Shown here: piece after piece, positions 1 to 6,331 of the stretch
Position numbering within the stretch: position 1 is the first letter of the stretch
How the letters are laid out: each line of letters opens with the position of its first letter
Source: Pseudomonas tremae
Lineage (GTDB): Bacteria > Pseudomonadota > Gammaproteobacteria > Pseudomonadales > Pseudomonadaceae
Length of the DNA stretch: 54,783 nt
Assembly: GCF_001401155.1 (NCBI RefSeq)
Contig: NZ_LJRO01000438.1
Coordinates: 1 to 54,783 of the forward strand
Direction: 5' to 3'
Made by a program: the position numbers and the translations under genes
Notes under the pieces: model-generated
Databases searched by the model: none
What the model was told of the DNA's origin: nothing
Seen by the model: only the letters and a program-made list of their open reading frames with translations

Positions 1-32
1 AACAGGATCGGTCTTTCCTTTATTTCAGACAT
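1..32 (-). CDS. 5' end of an unidentified minus-strand gene, cut by the window edge
   Basis: Only the first ten codons (MSEIKERPIL) are inside the window; the gene runs off the left edge. The start is chosen because the ATG at 30-32 sits 7 bases after an AAGGA Shine-Dalgarno sequence in the conserved leader at 33-57. The same leader precedes the minus-strand genes beginning at 2929 and 5744. The product cannot be identified from ten residues. Confidence 0.5.
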   Translation of the reverse strand, partial: MSEIKERPIL

Positions 33-287
33 GACTTCGTCCTTGCCGCACACGCGGCTGACATTGAGTTAATTGGTGTAGTTTTGATGAGCGGGATACG
101 ATGTCGAGAGCGTGGAGATGTGAACTAATTCAATAGCATCCTAATAAATTAAACTTTATTCACTTTTGGCGAGATGCACCTGCTGTCACAAAGCATGTAC
201 AGTATTTAAGTAGCAGTTTATCTGCTATGTTACATATAAATCAGATGCTCTTATTCTGTCAGACTGTATGCTATTCGAGGAAGTATC
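33..287. promoter_or_regulatory. Repeat unit R1: divergent leader/promoter region
   Basis: This is the first of four full copies of a homologous divergent intergenic block (others 668-919, 2930-3181, 5745-5969) plus one leader-only copy at 3556-3580. On the minus strand it starts with a short hairpin (CCGC-GTGT-GCGG, 46-57) followed by AAGGACGAAGTC leading into the gene at 32. On the plus side it carries the shared words ACTTTATTCAC, GCATGTACAGTAT, an inverted repeat TAGCAG-N5-CTGCTA (211-227) and CATATAA, ending in a GAGGAAG ribosome binding site for the peptide gene at 288. The inverted repeat looks like an operator, and TATAAA at 235-240 is a possible -10 with no good -35, which would suit activator control; this is inference. 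Confidence 0.6.
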
Positions 288-554
288 ATGAACATTACAA
301 AAAAAACAGTTCTGAAAGGAATTGTCGTGACGACGTTCGCAGTGATTGGTTTGCAAGGCTTCGCCTTTGCTAGCACTCGCACAGAAGCCTCACCTGCCTC
401 TGCTGTTGAAAAATATGCTCCAGTGCAGGAGTCGGGTAAAGGCATGACCCGAGACACCAAAATTGTACCTGCGCAAGCAGCTTCCCGCTTAAGGTCAAGC
501 ACTCGCATCTATAACGCATGCGATGACAATGGTATGCCTTGCCCACATGGCTAA
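288..554 (+). CDS. Small exported peptide, subtype A, copy 1
   Basis: I do not recognise this 88-residue family. Residues 1-28 form a clear Sec signal peptide: a lysine-rich start (MNITKKTVLKG), a hydrophobic core, and a predicted AFA|S cleavage. The mature part is about 60 residues, rich in Ala, Ser and Lys, and ends with C78-X6-C85 followed by PHG, so a small disulphide loop is likely once it is exported. The start has a GAGGAAG ribosome binding site 5 bases upstream. The gene is monocistronic, with its own conserved upstream region and a terminator at 573-602, and runs opposite to the neighbouring phage-type genes. Its closest relative is copy 3 (3182-3445), which shares the TRTEA-like mature start and the CPHG end. 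A moron, signalling peptide, bacteriocin or surface role are all possible; none is shown. Confidence 0.75.
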   Translation: MNITKKTVLKGIVVTTFAVIGLQGFAFASTRTEASPASAVEKYAPVQESGKGMTRDTKIVPAQAASRLRSSTRIYNACDDNGMPCPHG

Positions 555-572
555 TGCACCTGAGTGTTACAG

Positions 573-602
573 AAGCCGCGAAGTATATTTTCGCGGCTTT
601 AG
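573..602 (+). terminator. Rho-independent terminator of peptide copy 1
   Basis: A perfect 10 bp stem AAGCCGCGAA / TTCGCGGCTT (573-582 and 590-599) with a 7-base loop ends in a short T run. The stem resembles those after the other three peptide genes. Confidence 0.8.
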
Positions 603-664
603 ATTAAAATTATTTCAATGCTGTTATAAGTTATTTAAACGTCGTCTATCAAAAATTTCTAGGC

Positions 665-919
665 CATGACTCTTCCTTGCTGCACACGCGGCTGATATTG
701 AGCTAACTGGTTTAATCTTTATTAGGGTGATGCGGTGATAAGTGCGTGGGGAGTCAAGAAAATTTAGCGTCACCTTAACAAATTGGATGTTTTTAACATT
801 TAATAAGTACACCTTTGTCAAAGGTTATGTATAGTATTTTTGTAGCAGCTTATATGCTATGCAACATATAGCTATAGGCTTTTACACGGTTGAGCCATTA
901 GTCATTCTGAGGAAATACA
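665..919. promoter_or_regulatory. Repeat unit R2 with a decayed leader
   Basis: This second copy of the divergent block fills most of the 365-base gap between peptide genes 1 and 2. The minus-strand leader (668-691) has lost one base and one stem pair. Its start codon at 665-667 is followed at once by GCC TAG, so the leftward gene has been reduced to two codons. The plus-strand side keeps the GCATGTA-like word (TTATGTATAGTATT), the inverted repeat TAGCA/TGCTA (843-859) and a GAGGAA ribosome binding site for the gene at 920. Confidence 0.55.
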
Positions 920-1180
920 ATGAACAGCATTACTAGAAAATCCGTTTTGAAAGGGGTTGTCGTGACAACTGTCGCAGTGATTGGCTTGCAAGGCATGGCA
1001 TTCGCAGCGGCTTTCAAGCCATCCGCTCCTGTGGCCGATGTGAACCATGCGCTTGTGCAGGACGCAGGCAAGAATATCTCCAAGGACTCGAAAGCAGCGC
1101 CTATACAGGTAGCTGGCCGCATGTCATTAGGCACGAATCGCAATCAATGCGATATCGATCCCCTCCATTGTGGTGGCTAA
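920..1180 (+). CDS. Small exported peptide, subtype B, copy 1
   Basis: This 86-residue paralogue of the peptide at 288 belongs to a second subtype. The signal peptide (MNSITRKSVLKG start, GMAFA|A end near residue 29) is nearly the same, but the mature part begins AAFKPSAP and contains a VQDAGK word shared with copy 4 at 5970. The C-terminus has C77-X6-C84 followed by GG, so the loop is kept although its residues differ. GAGGAAATACA precedes the start. A GC-rich hairpin at 1200-1228 serves as terminator. The function is unknown. Confidence 0.75.
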   Translation: MNSITRKSVLKGVVVTTVAVIGLQGMAFAAAFKPSAPVADVNHALVQDAGKNISKDSKAAPIQVAGRMSLGTNRNQCDIDPLHCGG

Positions 1181-1199
1181 CGCTGCCGCAATTAAAACT

Positions 1200-1228
1200 G
1201 TTGCCGCAAAATAAGATTTGCGGCAGCA
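1200..1228 (+). terminator. Terminator hairpin of peptide subtype B copy 1
   Basis: TGCCGCAAA (1202-1210) pairs with TTTGCGGCA (1217-1225) across a 6-base loop. An almost identical hairpin follows copy 4 at 6241-6268. Confidence 0.7.
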
Positions 1229-1334
1229 CTTTAGTTTGGCTAGCAGTCGCCAGAAGAGATTGATTATGTTAGGGCTCCTACTGGCTGTCAGCCTATCGAA
1301 GCCCGCCGTTAAGTGTTTCATTTGTAGTCCGGGT

Positions 1335-1853
1335 TCAAGCTCTGGCAGATAGGGCGGGCGCATGCTCGACACCACTGGCTAGGCCTGCATGTAAGTCGAC
1401 CTTGGTGCCGGCGAGCATTCCCGCTATCTGAGCGTTGAGGTCGAGCTCTGACCCTCTCACCTTTCTTGCTTTGCCCACCTGCTTGTCAGCAAGGTAGGTG
1501 TCAATCAGCGCTTGGTGCTGGGCTTCAACTGCTACAAGCCCAGGCCCTGCGCCTTTGTGTTCGGGCGTCATGTTTTCTTCGCCGCGCGGCACCAACTGTT
1601 GCAACTTGCTCTGTACCGCGAACACCCAAGCAATCGCAAAGTGATCGCCGGCAGTAGTGGCGGAATAGTTGCTCCGGTGAATACCAGCGCGAACCTCAGC
1701 GATGTAAGCGTTGCGAGCCTTGGTAAGCTTCGCAAGAAGAGTCTCGTAGGCGTACAGAGCGATATGCTGAGCAGGGCTCACTCCCATAAACTTGGCACGC
1801 TCTACGCGGTTTTTTTTCGTATCGCACCAATGGGTGTAGCGCAGGGCTTTCAC
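1335..1853 (-). pseudogene. N-terminally truncated DUF2786/DUF7168 phage protein
   Basis: The 172-residue frame matches my memory of the C-terminal DUF7168 part of a common prophage protein: a mid-region with AGIHRSNYS and a terminal VDLHAGLASGVE. Full proteins carry an N-terminal DUF2786 segment, which is absent here. A stop codon lies a few codons upstream of the best start, which is a GTG at 1853 with no convincing ribosome binding site. The piece is therefore probably a remnant, though a shortened gene remains possible. It is the last of a run of minus-strand phage-type genes (2929 down to 1335). Confidence 0.55.
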
Positions 1854-1957
1854 GTTAAAAAAACCGTGGCCACAACTGCGCTAAGGTGTTGATCCCATAC
1901 CGGGCGGCGCGCAGCTCTCCGCCCGCCGATCACCGGCTGGCTCTTCAGGGAAGGGGG

Positions 1958-2146
1958 TTACGGGTACTGGCGGGAAATTTGGTCGGCGATGGCTTCCAGC
2001 TGCTCGGCCATGTAATACATATCGTTGTTGTCGCGGCGGGATACGACTGGGGACCGGGCCACGTTGCGGCCCATGAGGATGCGCGCCGCGATGCGAATCA
2101 GCTCGGCTTCCAGTTTTCTGCTCACCCAGCCTTTAGGAAGAATCAA
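1958..2146 (-). CDS. Small phage-type hypothetical protein
   Basis: This 62-residue protein has no domain I recognise. It overlaps the stop of the gene at 2143-2481 by a TTGA junction, which suggests translational coupling and a TTG start preceded by GGAG at short spacing. The sequence is basic and helical-looking in its first half and ends with an MAEQLEAIADQI amphipathic stretch. It lies among phage-type genes on the same strand. The exact start is uncertain. Confidence 0.5.
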   Translation of the reverse strand: MILPKGWVSRKLEAELIRIAARILMGRNVARSPVVSRRDNNDMYYMAEQLEAIADQISRQYP

Positions 2147-2481
2147 AGCTCCATATACTCTGATTCGTCGCCATCGCCGGGCGCAGATCCAGCCTTCGCG
2201 AGCGCGATCACTTTTTCTGCCTGCTCAAGCAGCTCAGGGTAATGGTCGTTCCAGTTCTGCTTATAGGCTTTGGCGAGTATCGCTTCGAGAGCTTTAAGGA
2301 GCTCGGGAGCAGTGCGCATCAGGTAAGCGTTCGCCCAGCTTTGGTCGCCGATGAAGTGCTTGATGCCGTTGTGATCCATTGCCGTGATCGTGGCGATTTC
2401 CAGAGGCTCGCCATCTCTTTCAACGCCAATGCAGTAGTCTTGACGGTCTACTAACCATTGTTCTTTGGTGTGGTTGCTCAT
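2143..2481 (-). CDS. Phage-type hypothetical protein
   Basis: A 112-residue protein starting MSNHTKEQW, with GGAG 9 bases upstream of the ATG at 2481. It contains a compact alpha/beta-looking N-terminal half (DYCIGVERDGEPLEIATI), then a helical segment (APELLKALEAILAKAY) and an acidic end. The layout resembles small prophage proteins of Pseudomonas that carry an APELLxALE helix. It sits between the genes at 2498 and 1958 with short gaps, so the three probably form one transcript. The function is unknown. Confidence 0.6.
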   Translation of the reverse strand: MSNHTKEQWLVDRQDYCIGVERDGEPLEIATITAMDHNGIKHFIGDQSWANAYLMRTAPELLKALEAILAKAYKQNWNDHYPELLEQAEKVIALAKAGSAPGDGDESEYMEL

Positions 2482-2497
2482 TAACAATCGCTCCAGT

Positions 2498-2929
2498 TCA
2501 TGCCCTGGATGTACTCGCAAGCGACCATAAGGCTATCTGCCGGAACGGTGCTTTCGGTTTTACATCGCCGAAATACGCAATAGCGGCCTTGGCGCGCTCA
2601 AGCGACAGTTGGGCATGTCTCAACTGCCATGCTTTGCACTGTTTGTATGAGCGCAGCGCTAGCTCTTTACTGGTGTAGGCGAACCGCCCACCGTGCTCGC
2701 CACCATCCTTGAGCACCCGCTTGCGATATTGCTTAAGCAGCGATTCCCGCTGAGATTCCCGCTGAGATTCACCGAACAGGCTGTCGTGGAATTCAGACAC
2801 GATGTACCAGCACTGCTCGGTTTCACCGACAACCACGTAACGCCTGCTAGTGACCGACAGGCCCTTTGGGTCTGATTCGTCGACGTATCGATAATGGTCC
2901 GGGCCGAGCTTTTGCTTTTCTTCGGGCAT
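2498..2929 (-). CDS. Phage-type hypothetical protein started by the conserved leader
   Basis: A 143-residue protein starting MPEEKQKLG. The ATG at 2929 is preferred over an upstream GTG because AAGGA of the repeated leader sits 7 bases before it. The first five residues (MPEEK) are the same as in the otherwise unrelated gene at 5463-5744, so the homology stops just after the start codon. The sequence holds a short in-frame tandem repeat (SQRE SQRE, near 2745-2772) and a cluster of aromatic and basic residues. I do not recognise a domain. Confidence 0.6.
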   Translation of the reverse strand: MPEEKQKLGPDHYRYVDESDPKGLSVTSRRYVVVGETEQCWYIVSEFHDSLFGESQRESQRESLLKQYRKRVLKDGGEHGGRFAYTSKELALRSYKQCKAWQLRHAQLSLERAKAAIAYFGDVKPKAPFRQIALWSLASTSRA

Positions 2930-3181
2930 GACTTCGTCCTTGCCGCACACGCGACTGACATTGAGTTAATTAATTTGGTTTGATGAGGGGATTCGGTAGC
3001 GAGAGCGCAGAGAGACGAGCTAATTCAATGGCATCCAAACGAATGAAACTTTATTCACTTCTGGCGCGATACGCCTGTTGTCACAAAGCATGTACAGTCT
3101 ATCCATAGCAGCTTGTCTGCTATGCACATATAAGTCAGATGCACCAATACTGTCGAACCATTGGTTATTAGAGGAAATATC
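2930..3181. promoter_or_regulatory. Repeat unit R3: divergent leader/promoter region
   Basis: This third copy of the divergent block separates the minus-strand gene at 2929 from the plus-strand peptide at 3182. It holds the leader with hairpin and AAGGA (2930-2954), the words ACTTTATTCACTT and TTGTCACAAAGCATGTACAG, the inverted repeat TAGCAG-N5-CTGCTA (3106-3122), CATATAAGTCAG, and GAGGAAAT before the peptide start. It is the copy most similar to R1. Confidence 0.6.
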
Positions 3182-3445
3182 ATGAGCATTACAAAAAAAA
3201 CTATTCTGAAAGGGCTTGTATTGACTACTGTCACGGTGATGGGCTTGCAAGGCATGGCCTTTGCGAGCACCCGTGCACAAGCCGCACCTGCTGCGATTGA
3301 AAAATATGCTTCCGTACAGGCTTCGGGTAATAGCGTTGTCCGCGACTCCACATCAGTGCCTGTGCAAGTAGCTTCACGCTTAAAATCAGGTTTGAGAATC
3401 AATAATGCGTGTGATGCCACTGTTAGTAATTGCCCGCACGGCTAA
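3182..3445 (+). CDS. Small exported peptide, subtype A, copy 2
   Basis: An 87-residue paralogue of the peptide at 288. It has the same MSITKKTILKG signal start, AFA|S cleavage region, a TRAQA mature start and a C-X6-C loop followed by PHG at the end. Mature sequences of the two A copies differ at many positions while both cysteines and the terminal CPHG are kept. The start at 3182 is chosen over an upstream in-frame ATG at 3161 because AGAGGAAAT lies just before it and because it aligns with the other copies. The function is unknown. Confidence 0.75.
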   Translation: MSITKKTILKGLVLTTVTVMGLQGMAFASTRAQAAPAAIEKYASVQASGNSVVRDSTSVPVQVASRLKSGLRINNACDATVSNCPHG

Positions 3446-3464
3446 ACCATCTGACTGATACAGT

Positions 3465-3492
3465 AGCCGCAAACTAATACTTTGCGGTTTTA
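3465..3492 (+). terminator. Terminator of peptide subtype A copy 2
   Basis: CCGCAAA (3467-3473) pairs with TTTGCGG (3481-3487) across a 7-base loop and is followed by TTTTAT. Confidence 0.7.
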
Positions 3493-3498
3493 TAGTGA

Positions 3499-3580
3499 AA
3501 GTGTCCAAATATCACGAATGACTTTTACAGAGTCTATTAACCTTTTCTGGGGCGAGGCTTCGTCCTTGCCGCACACGCGA
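3499..3580 (-). promoter_or_regulatory. Orphan leader copy R4 with a short ORF
   Basis: The hairpin plus AAGGACGAAG leader appears again at 3556-3580, but the conserved peptide promoter does not follow on its other side. The downstream reading frame begins VCGKDEASPQ (GTG) and stops after about 27 codons within the terminator area of the peptide at 3182, and the usual ATG after the leader is lost. It appears to be a recombination remnant of the repeat unit. Confidence 0.45.
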
Positions 3581-3765
3581 CTGACATTGAATTGATTGAG
3601 AGGGGGTTGTTACTGCGGGGGTGTCCGGGCCCACCGGGCAAAAGTGAGGCCCTGTCAAACCCTTGGAGAAGCGCTTTATGAGTTCAAGTATCGGCCTTTC
3701 GGCGGTGATACTCGGTTGTTTCGGCACTGCCTGGGCAGCTGCACGCCAGCAGATTGGCCTTCTGG
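3581..3765. other. Unassigned segment beside the orphan leader
   Basis: Short open frames exist on both strands here. The plus-strand one starting near 3678 encodes a hydrophobic N-terminus, MSSSIGLSAVILGCFGTAWA. None has a persuasive ribosome binding site together with recognisable content, so no gene is called. Confidence 0.3.
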
Positions 3766-4410
3766 TCATGACTGGTCGACGTTCAACTTCGCAACGTCAT
3801 CAAGGCAGGCATTACACGGCTCGTACCAACCATCCTCAAGGCCGCGATGAAAAACTTCACGTTTGCCGTTACATGCTCCGCAAACGTCAGGTTCTTTCAC
3901 TGGCTCGCCCAGTCGTATCGAAGAACCGATGCGCTCCGACACTTCGTCGAATATAGAAGCGGTTGCGGCGCCAAGATCAATGCCCAGCTTGAACGCCAAA
4001 ATATTGAGATAGCACTGAATGTCGGCAAGCTCTCTTGCGATATTTGGCAGTGCTGATTCTAGCGAGTAATCATCTCGATCAACCTTCTTGATGATGTTGG
4101 CGCACTCATCTGCTTCGCCGGTCAGCGCGTTCATCCAGTGTGCAGGCTGCCAGTTTTGTTCGCACAGCTTGTATTTTGACGATGCCAAGCGCTTCACGTT
4201 TGCTTGGCGCAATTTCTGAAAGCTCAAGCCGTCAAGTTCCGCCTCCCCGCCGAGCGCTGGCGGTTGATCTGCTTCGGCCTGCTGCTCAAAGTAAGCCTGC
4301 GTCACGGTGCGCATCTGTGTGAAAACTCCGCACGGGCCGAGCTTTTGAACTTCGTCCTCGATGCGACTGAACTGGCTACGAAGCCAGTCGGGTATTGGGT
4401 GCTTGCTCAT
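3766..4410 (-). CDS. MazG-like phage protein with C-terminal zinc-binding motif
   Basis: A 214-residue protein. Its central part (about residues 85-165) fits the MazG-like nucleotide pyrophosphohydrolase fold: an EADE helix after the TGEADEC start, then ELAD and a long helix containing LGIDLGAATASIFDEV. These are the ExxE and ExxD acidic pairs expected to bind magnesium. The C-terminus has CGACNGK followed about 20 residues later by CNAC, a likely zinc knuckle. Such MazG-like proteins occur in Pseudomonas prophages and may hydrolyse unusual or damaged nucleotides. The gene overlaps the next upstream gene (4407-4688) by 4 bases, consistent with a phage operon. Confidence 0.7.
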   Translation of the reverse strand: MSKHPIPDWLRSQFSRIEDEVQKLGPCGVFTQMRTVTQAYFEQQAEADQPPALGGEAELDGLSFQKLRQANVKRLASSKYKLCEQNWQPAHWMNALTGEADECANIIKKVDRDDYSLESALPNIARELADIQCYLNILAFKLGIDLGAATASIFDEVSERIGSSIRLGEPVKEPDVCGACNGKREVFHRGLEDGWYEPCNACLDDVAKLNVDQS

Positions 4411-4688
4411 GATTTCACCCCGACTACTTTCTCCAAGTCTTCAAACACGCGGCGGTAGGCGCTGCTACCTTGGTTTGCGATCCGTGCTACCCGCAGCGTT
4501 TCGATAGCCGCAGCCCGCAACCCATCCCGCTCATTCGAAACGTCGGCCAACTGCTGGCGGAGGCCATCGATTGTGCTCATTGCGGAGTTGACGTTCTGGG
4601 CGCCCAGCACTGCTGCATTCACTACCGGATTGCCCGAAGAAAATGTTTCGTCGCAAGCATTGACCAGTTCAAGCATCGTCTTATTCAT
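4407..4688 (-). CDS. Phage-type hypothetical coiled-coil protein
   Basis: A 93-residue protein starting MNKTMLELVN. A longer open frame extends upstream, but this start lies at a 4-base overlap with the stop of the gene at 4685 and gives the compact helical protein expected. Residues 40-65 (IDGLRQQLADVSNERDGLRAA region) have a leucine-rich heptad pattern, suggesting a coiled coil. It overlaps both neighbours, as in a tightly packed phage operon. No function is assigned. Confidence 0.55.
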   Translation of the reverse strand: MNKTMLELVNACDETFSSGNPVVNAAVLGAQNVNSAMSTIDGLRQQLADVSNERDGLRAAAIETLRVARIANQGSSAYRRVFEDLEKVVGVKS

Positions 4689-4870
4689 TTCGATTCCTTC
4701 GCGCTCTGCGCATAACGGGCCTGACGCGCTTTGAAGCAGGCCTTGTGGTTTCCTCGGGCGCGGTAGCCATTGCAGATATCGCAAAGGCCATCGCGGGCCA
4801 GCCAGGGGGTGGGCAGGTTTTCGGGTTTGGTGGGGCTGCGTAGGGCGTTCAAGCTGCTCGCTCCACCCAA
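4685..4870 (-). CDS. Small phage protein with a CxxC-type zinc motif
   Basis: A 61-residue basic protein. Its core, CDICNGYRARGNHKAC, holds a CxxC pair and a further HxxC that could bind zinc. I have a general memory of similar short proteins ending in lysine/arginine-rich tails in Pseudomonas prophages, beside MazG-like and methyltransferase genes. The start overlaps the end of the methyltransferase fragment (4849-5130), so the true start may be internal to the region 4840-4870. The function is unknown. Confidence 0.55.
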   Translation of the reverse strand: MGGASSLNALRSPTKPENLPTPWLARDGLCDICNGYRARGNHKACFKARQARYAQSAKESK

Positions 4871-5130
4871 TCAGACGGACGTCTAACCGGGTTTTCGAAA
4901 AACCAAGGCGCGCCTGCCAACTGCCCAATCACCCGGCATTGTTCAGCGATCAGCGCCGCCTTGGCCTGGAAGAATTTGTCTTTGCCAGCCTTGGCGGCGA
5001 AGTGAGGCGTTCCTGACACCGCGACATCTGTGCATGGCGGGAATCCGGCCACAAATCGGACACAGCCCGAAGATATCGCCTCTCGACGGACAGGGAAGAA
5101 CTCAGTCACCGGTATCGACTTATCAAGACT
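4849..5130 (-). pseudogene. Fragment of a phage DNA cytosine methyltransferase (catalytic region)
   Basis: The frame contains GFPPCTDVAVSG, the catalytic Pro-Cys motif of C5 cytosine methyltransferases in the form typical of phage enzymes. It is followed by a helical stretch and APWFFENPV, which fits the ENP/ENV motif. Upstream of the motif the reading frame continues to 5331 but loses any recognisable methyltransferase content beyond about 5130. Downstream it stops at 4849 without the target-recognition region or the C-terminal motifs. A C-terminal piece of such an enzyme lies 3.3 kb away at 8260-8427. This copy must be non-functional unless the fragments associate, which is unlikely. Confidence 0.6.
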
Positions 5131-5462
5131 GGGTTCGGCTCGCGCGATCACAGCACTGGTAGTGAAGCTGAAAGAGGATATGCGGGGCAGGGGGCTTGCT
5201 TCTGGCTGGCAGGAAAAAGCGATGAGGGGGTAGAACGAAAAAGCCTGGCGCTGGGCCGGGCGATCGCGAGTCCTTATGATGCTTGGTGGGTCTTGAGGAT
5301 TAAGGCGCCAAGGCGATGCGCCGCGATACATGGGAAGGGCTGATAGGAAAAACCAAGCGATTGAACTGCTTAGTGGGTGGCGGTGATGGCATTAGCCAGT
5401 TGTAGGTCGGACATCAAAGGCGATTTGGCAGTGCAGCGGTAGTGCTGGACTGCCTGCTCAAA
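5131..5462. other. Gene-poor stretch in the phage debris
   Basis: An open minus-strand frame covers 5131-5331 but its content looks random and is not similar to methyltransferase N-termini I know. I see no terminator, promoter or small gene that can be supported. Confidence 0.3.
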
Positions 5463-5744
5463 TTACGCGCCACGGATCTCGCCATCTGAGCCGATAAAAG
5501 TTAGAGCATCGTCACGAGCTGGCGTAAAAAAGTCAGCGATTTTTTCGGATGACATTGTAGTCCCCAAAGCCATCGCGAGCGTACTTAACCTGACGTAATC
5601 AGCGGCTTTTACCTTAGCAATCCAGGCTTTGCACTTGTCGCCGTCACCCTCATCGAAGCCCTGGGAGGTCGGGATGCTGGAAAAATCATTTCCGTCGCGA
5701 GTGACGGTCGCTGGCTGAATAAGCACGATTTTTTCTTCGGGCAT
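5463..5744 (-). CDS. Phage-type hypothetical protein started by the conserved leader
   Basis: A 93-residue acidic protein starting MPEEKIVLIQ. The ATG at 5744 follows AAGGA of the repeated leader at the usual spacing. After the shared MPEEK the sequence has nothing in common with the gene at 2498-2929. It has a helical middle (CKAWIAKVKAADYVRLSTLAMAL) and an acidic end. No family is recognised. Confidence 0.55.
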   Translation of the reverse strand: MPEEKIVLIQPATVTRDGNDFSSIPTSQGFDEGDGDKCKAWIAKVKAADYVRLSTLAMALGTTMSSEKIADFFTPARDDALTFIGSDGEIRGA

Positions 5745-5969
5745 GACTTCGTCCTTGCCGCACACGCGGCTGAAATTGAGTTAATTGGTGTAGTTTCGAT
5801 GAGGTCGATTCGGTGTCGAGAAGGCGGAGACGTGAGCTAATTCATTAGCAACCAAACGAATGAAACTTTATTTAACTTTTGCGCGATACAGCTGTCGTCA
5901 CTAAGCATGTACAGTATTTCCATAGCAGTTTGTCTGCTATGCCACCTATAAATGACTAGAGGAAACACC
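5745..5969. promoter_or_regulatory. Repeat unit R5: divergent leader/promoter region
   Basis: This fourth complete copy of the divergent block has the leader at 5745-5769, the words ACTTTATTTAAC and TAAGCATGTACAGTATT, the inverted repeat TAGCAG-N5-CTGCTA (5923-5939), CCTATAAATGAC and an AGAGGAAACACC ribosome binding site for the peptide at 5970. Confidence 0.6.
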
Positions 5970-6221
5970 ATGAACATCACAAGAAAATCCGTTCTGAAAG
6001 GGCTTGTCGTGACTACTGTTGCAGTGGTTGGTTTGCAAGGCATTGCATTCGCAGCGGCTTCCAAGCCATCCGCTCCTACAGCCGATGGGAGATACGCTCT
6101 TGTTCAGGACGCAAGCAATGCCTCCAAGGAGTCGAAATCAGCCCCTATCCAGGTAGCGGCGCGTATTCCAAATGATCCGCAGCTCAATGATCCATGCCGT
6201 AACATCCGAGACTGTGACTAA
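5970..6221 (+). CDS. Small exported peptide, subtype B, copy 2
   Basis: An 83-residue paralogue of the gene at 920. It keeps the MNITRKSVLKG signal peptide with IAFA|A cleavage region, the AASKPSAP mature start and a VQDAS word. The C-terminal loop is C-X5-C, one residue shorter than in the other copies, and the protein ends one residue after the second cysteine. The start at 5970 rather than 5952 is set by AGAGGAAAC and by alignment with the other copies. A strong hairpin terminator follows. The function is unknown. Confidence 0.75.
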   Translation: MNITRKSVLKGLVVTTVAVVGLQGIAFAAASKPSAPTADGRYALVQDASNASKESKSAPIQVAARIPNDPQLNDPCRNIRDCD

Positions 6222-6240
6222 CACTATCGCTATTAAAACA

Positions 6241-6268
6241 GCTGCCGCAAAATAAGATTTGCGGCAGC
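6241..6268 (+). terminator. Terminator of peptide subtype B copy 2
   Basis: An 11 bp perfect stem GCTGCCGCAAA / TTTGCGGCAGC with a 6-base loop, nearly identical to the hairpin at 1202-1225. The T run after it is weak. Confidence 0.7.
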
Positions 6269-6331
6269 ACAGCTGAAGCACATAGGCATCTGGATGCGCA
6301 CTATATACGCGCGCGTCCTGATCAGCCCCAT

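Noticed and set aside
1240..1300. Possible gene similar to the stretch at 8180-8215 (INLFW…LLAK words on the minus strand)
   Set aside because: The two places are similar in sequence, which supports shared phage debris, but neither has a start, a ribosome binding site or a long enough frame.
4689..4928. N-terminal extension of the coiled-coil phage protein
   Set aside because: The extension is the shifted-frame image of the zinc-motif gene at 4685-4870; the overlap start at 4688 is better.
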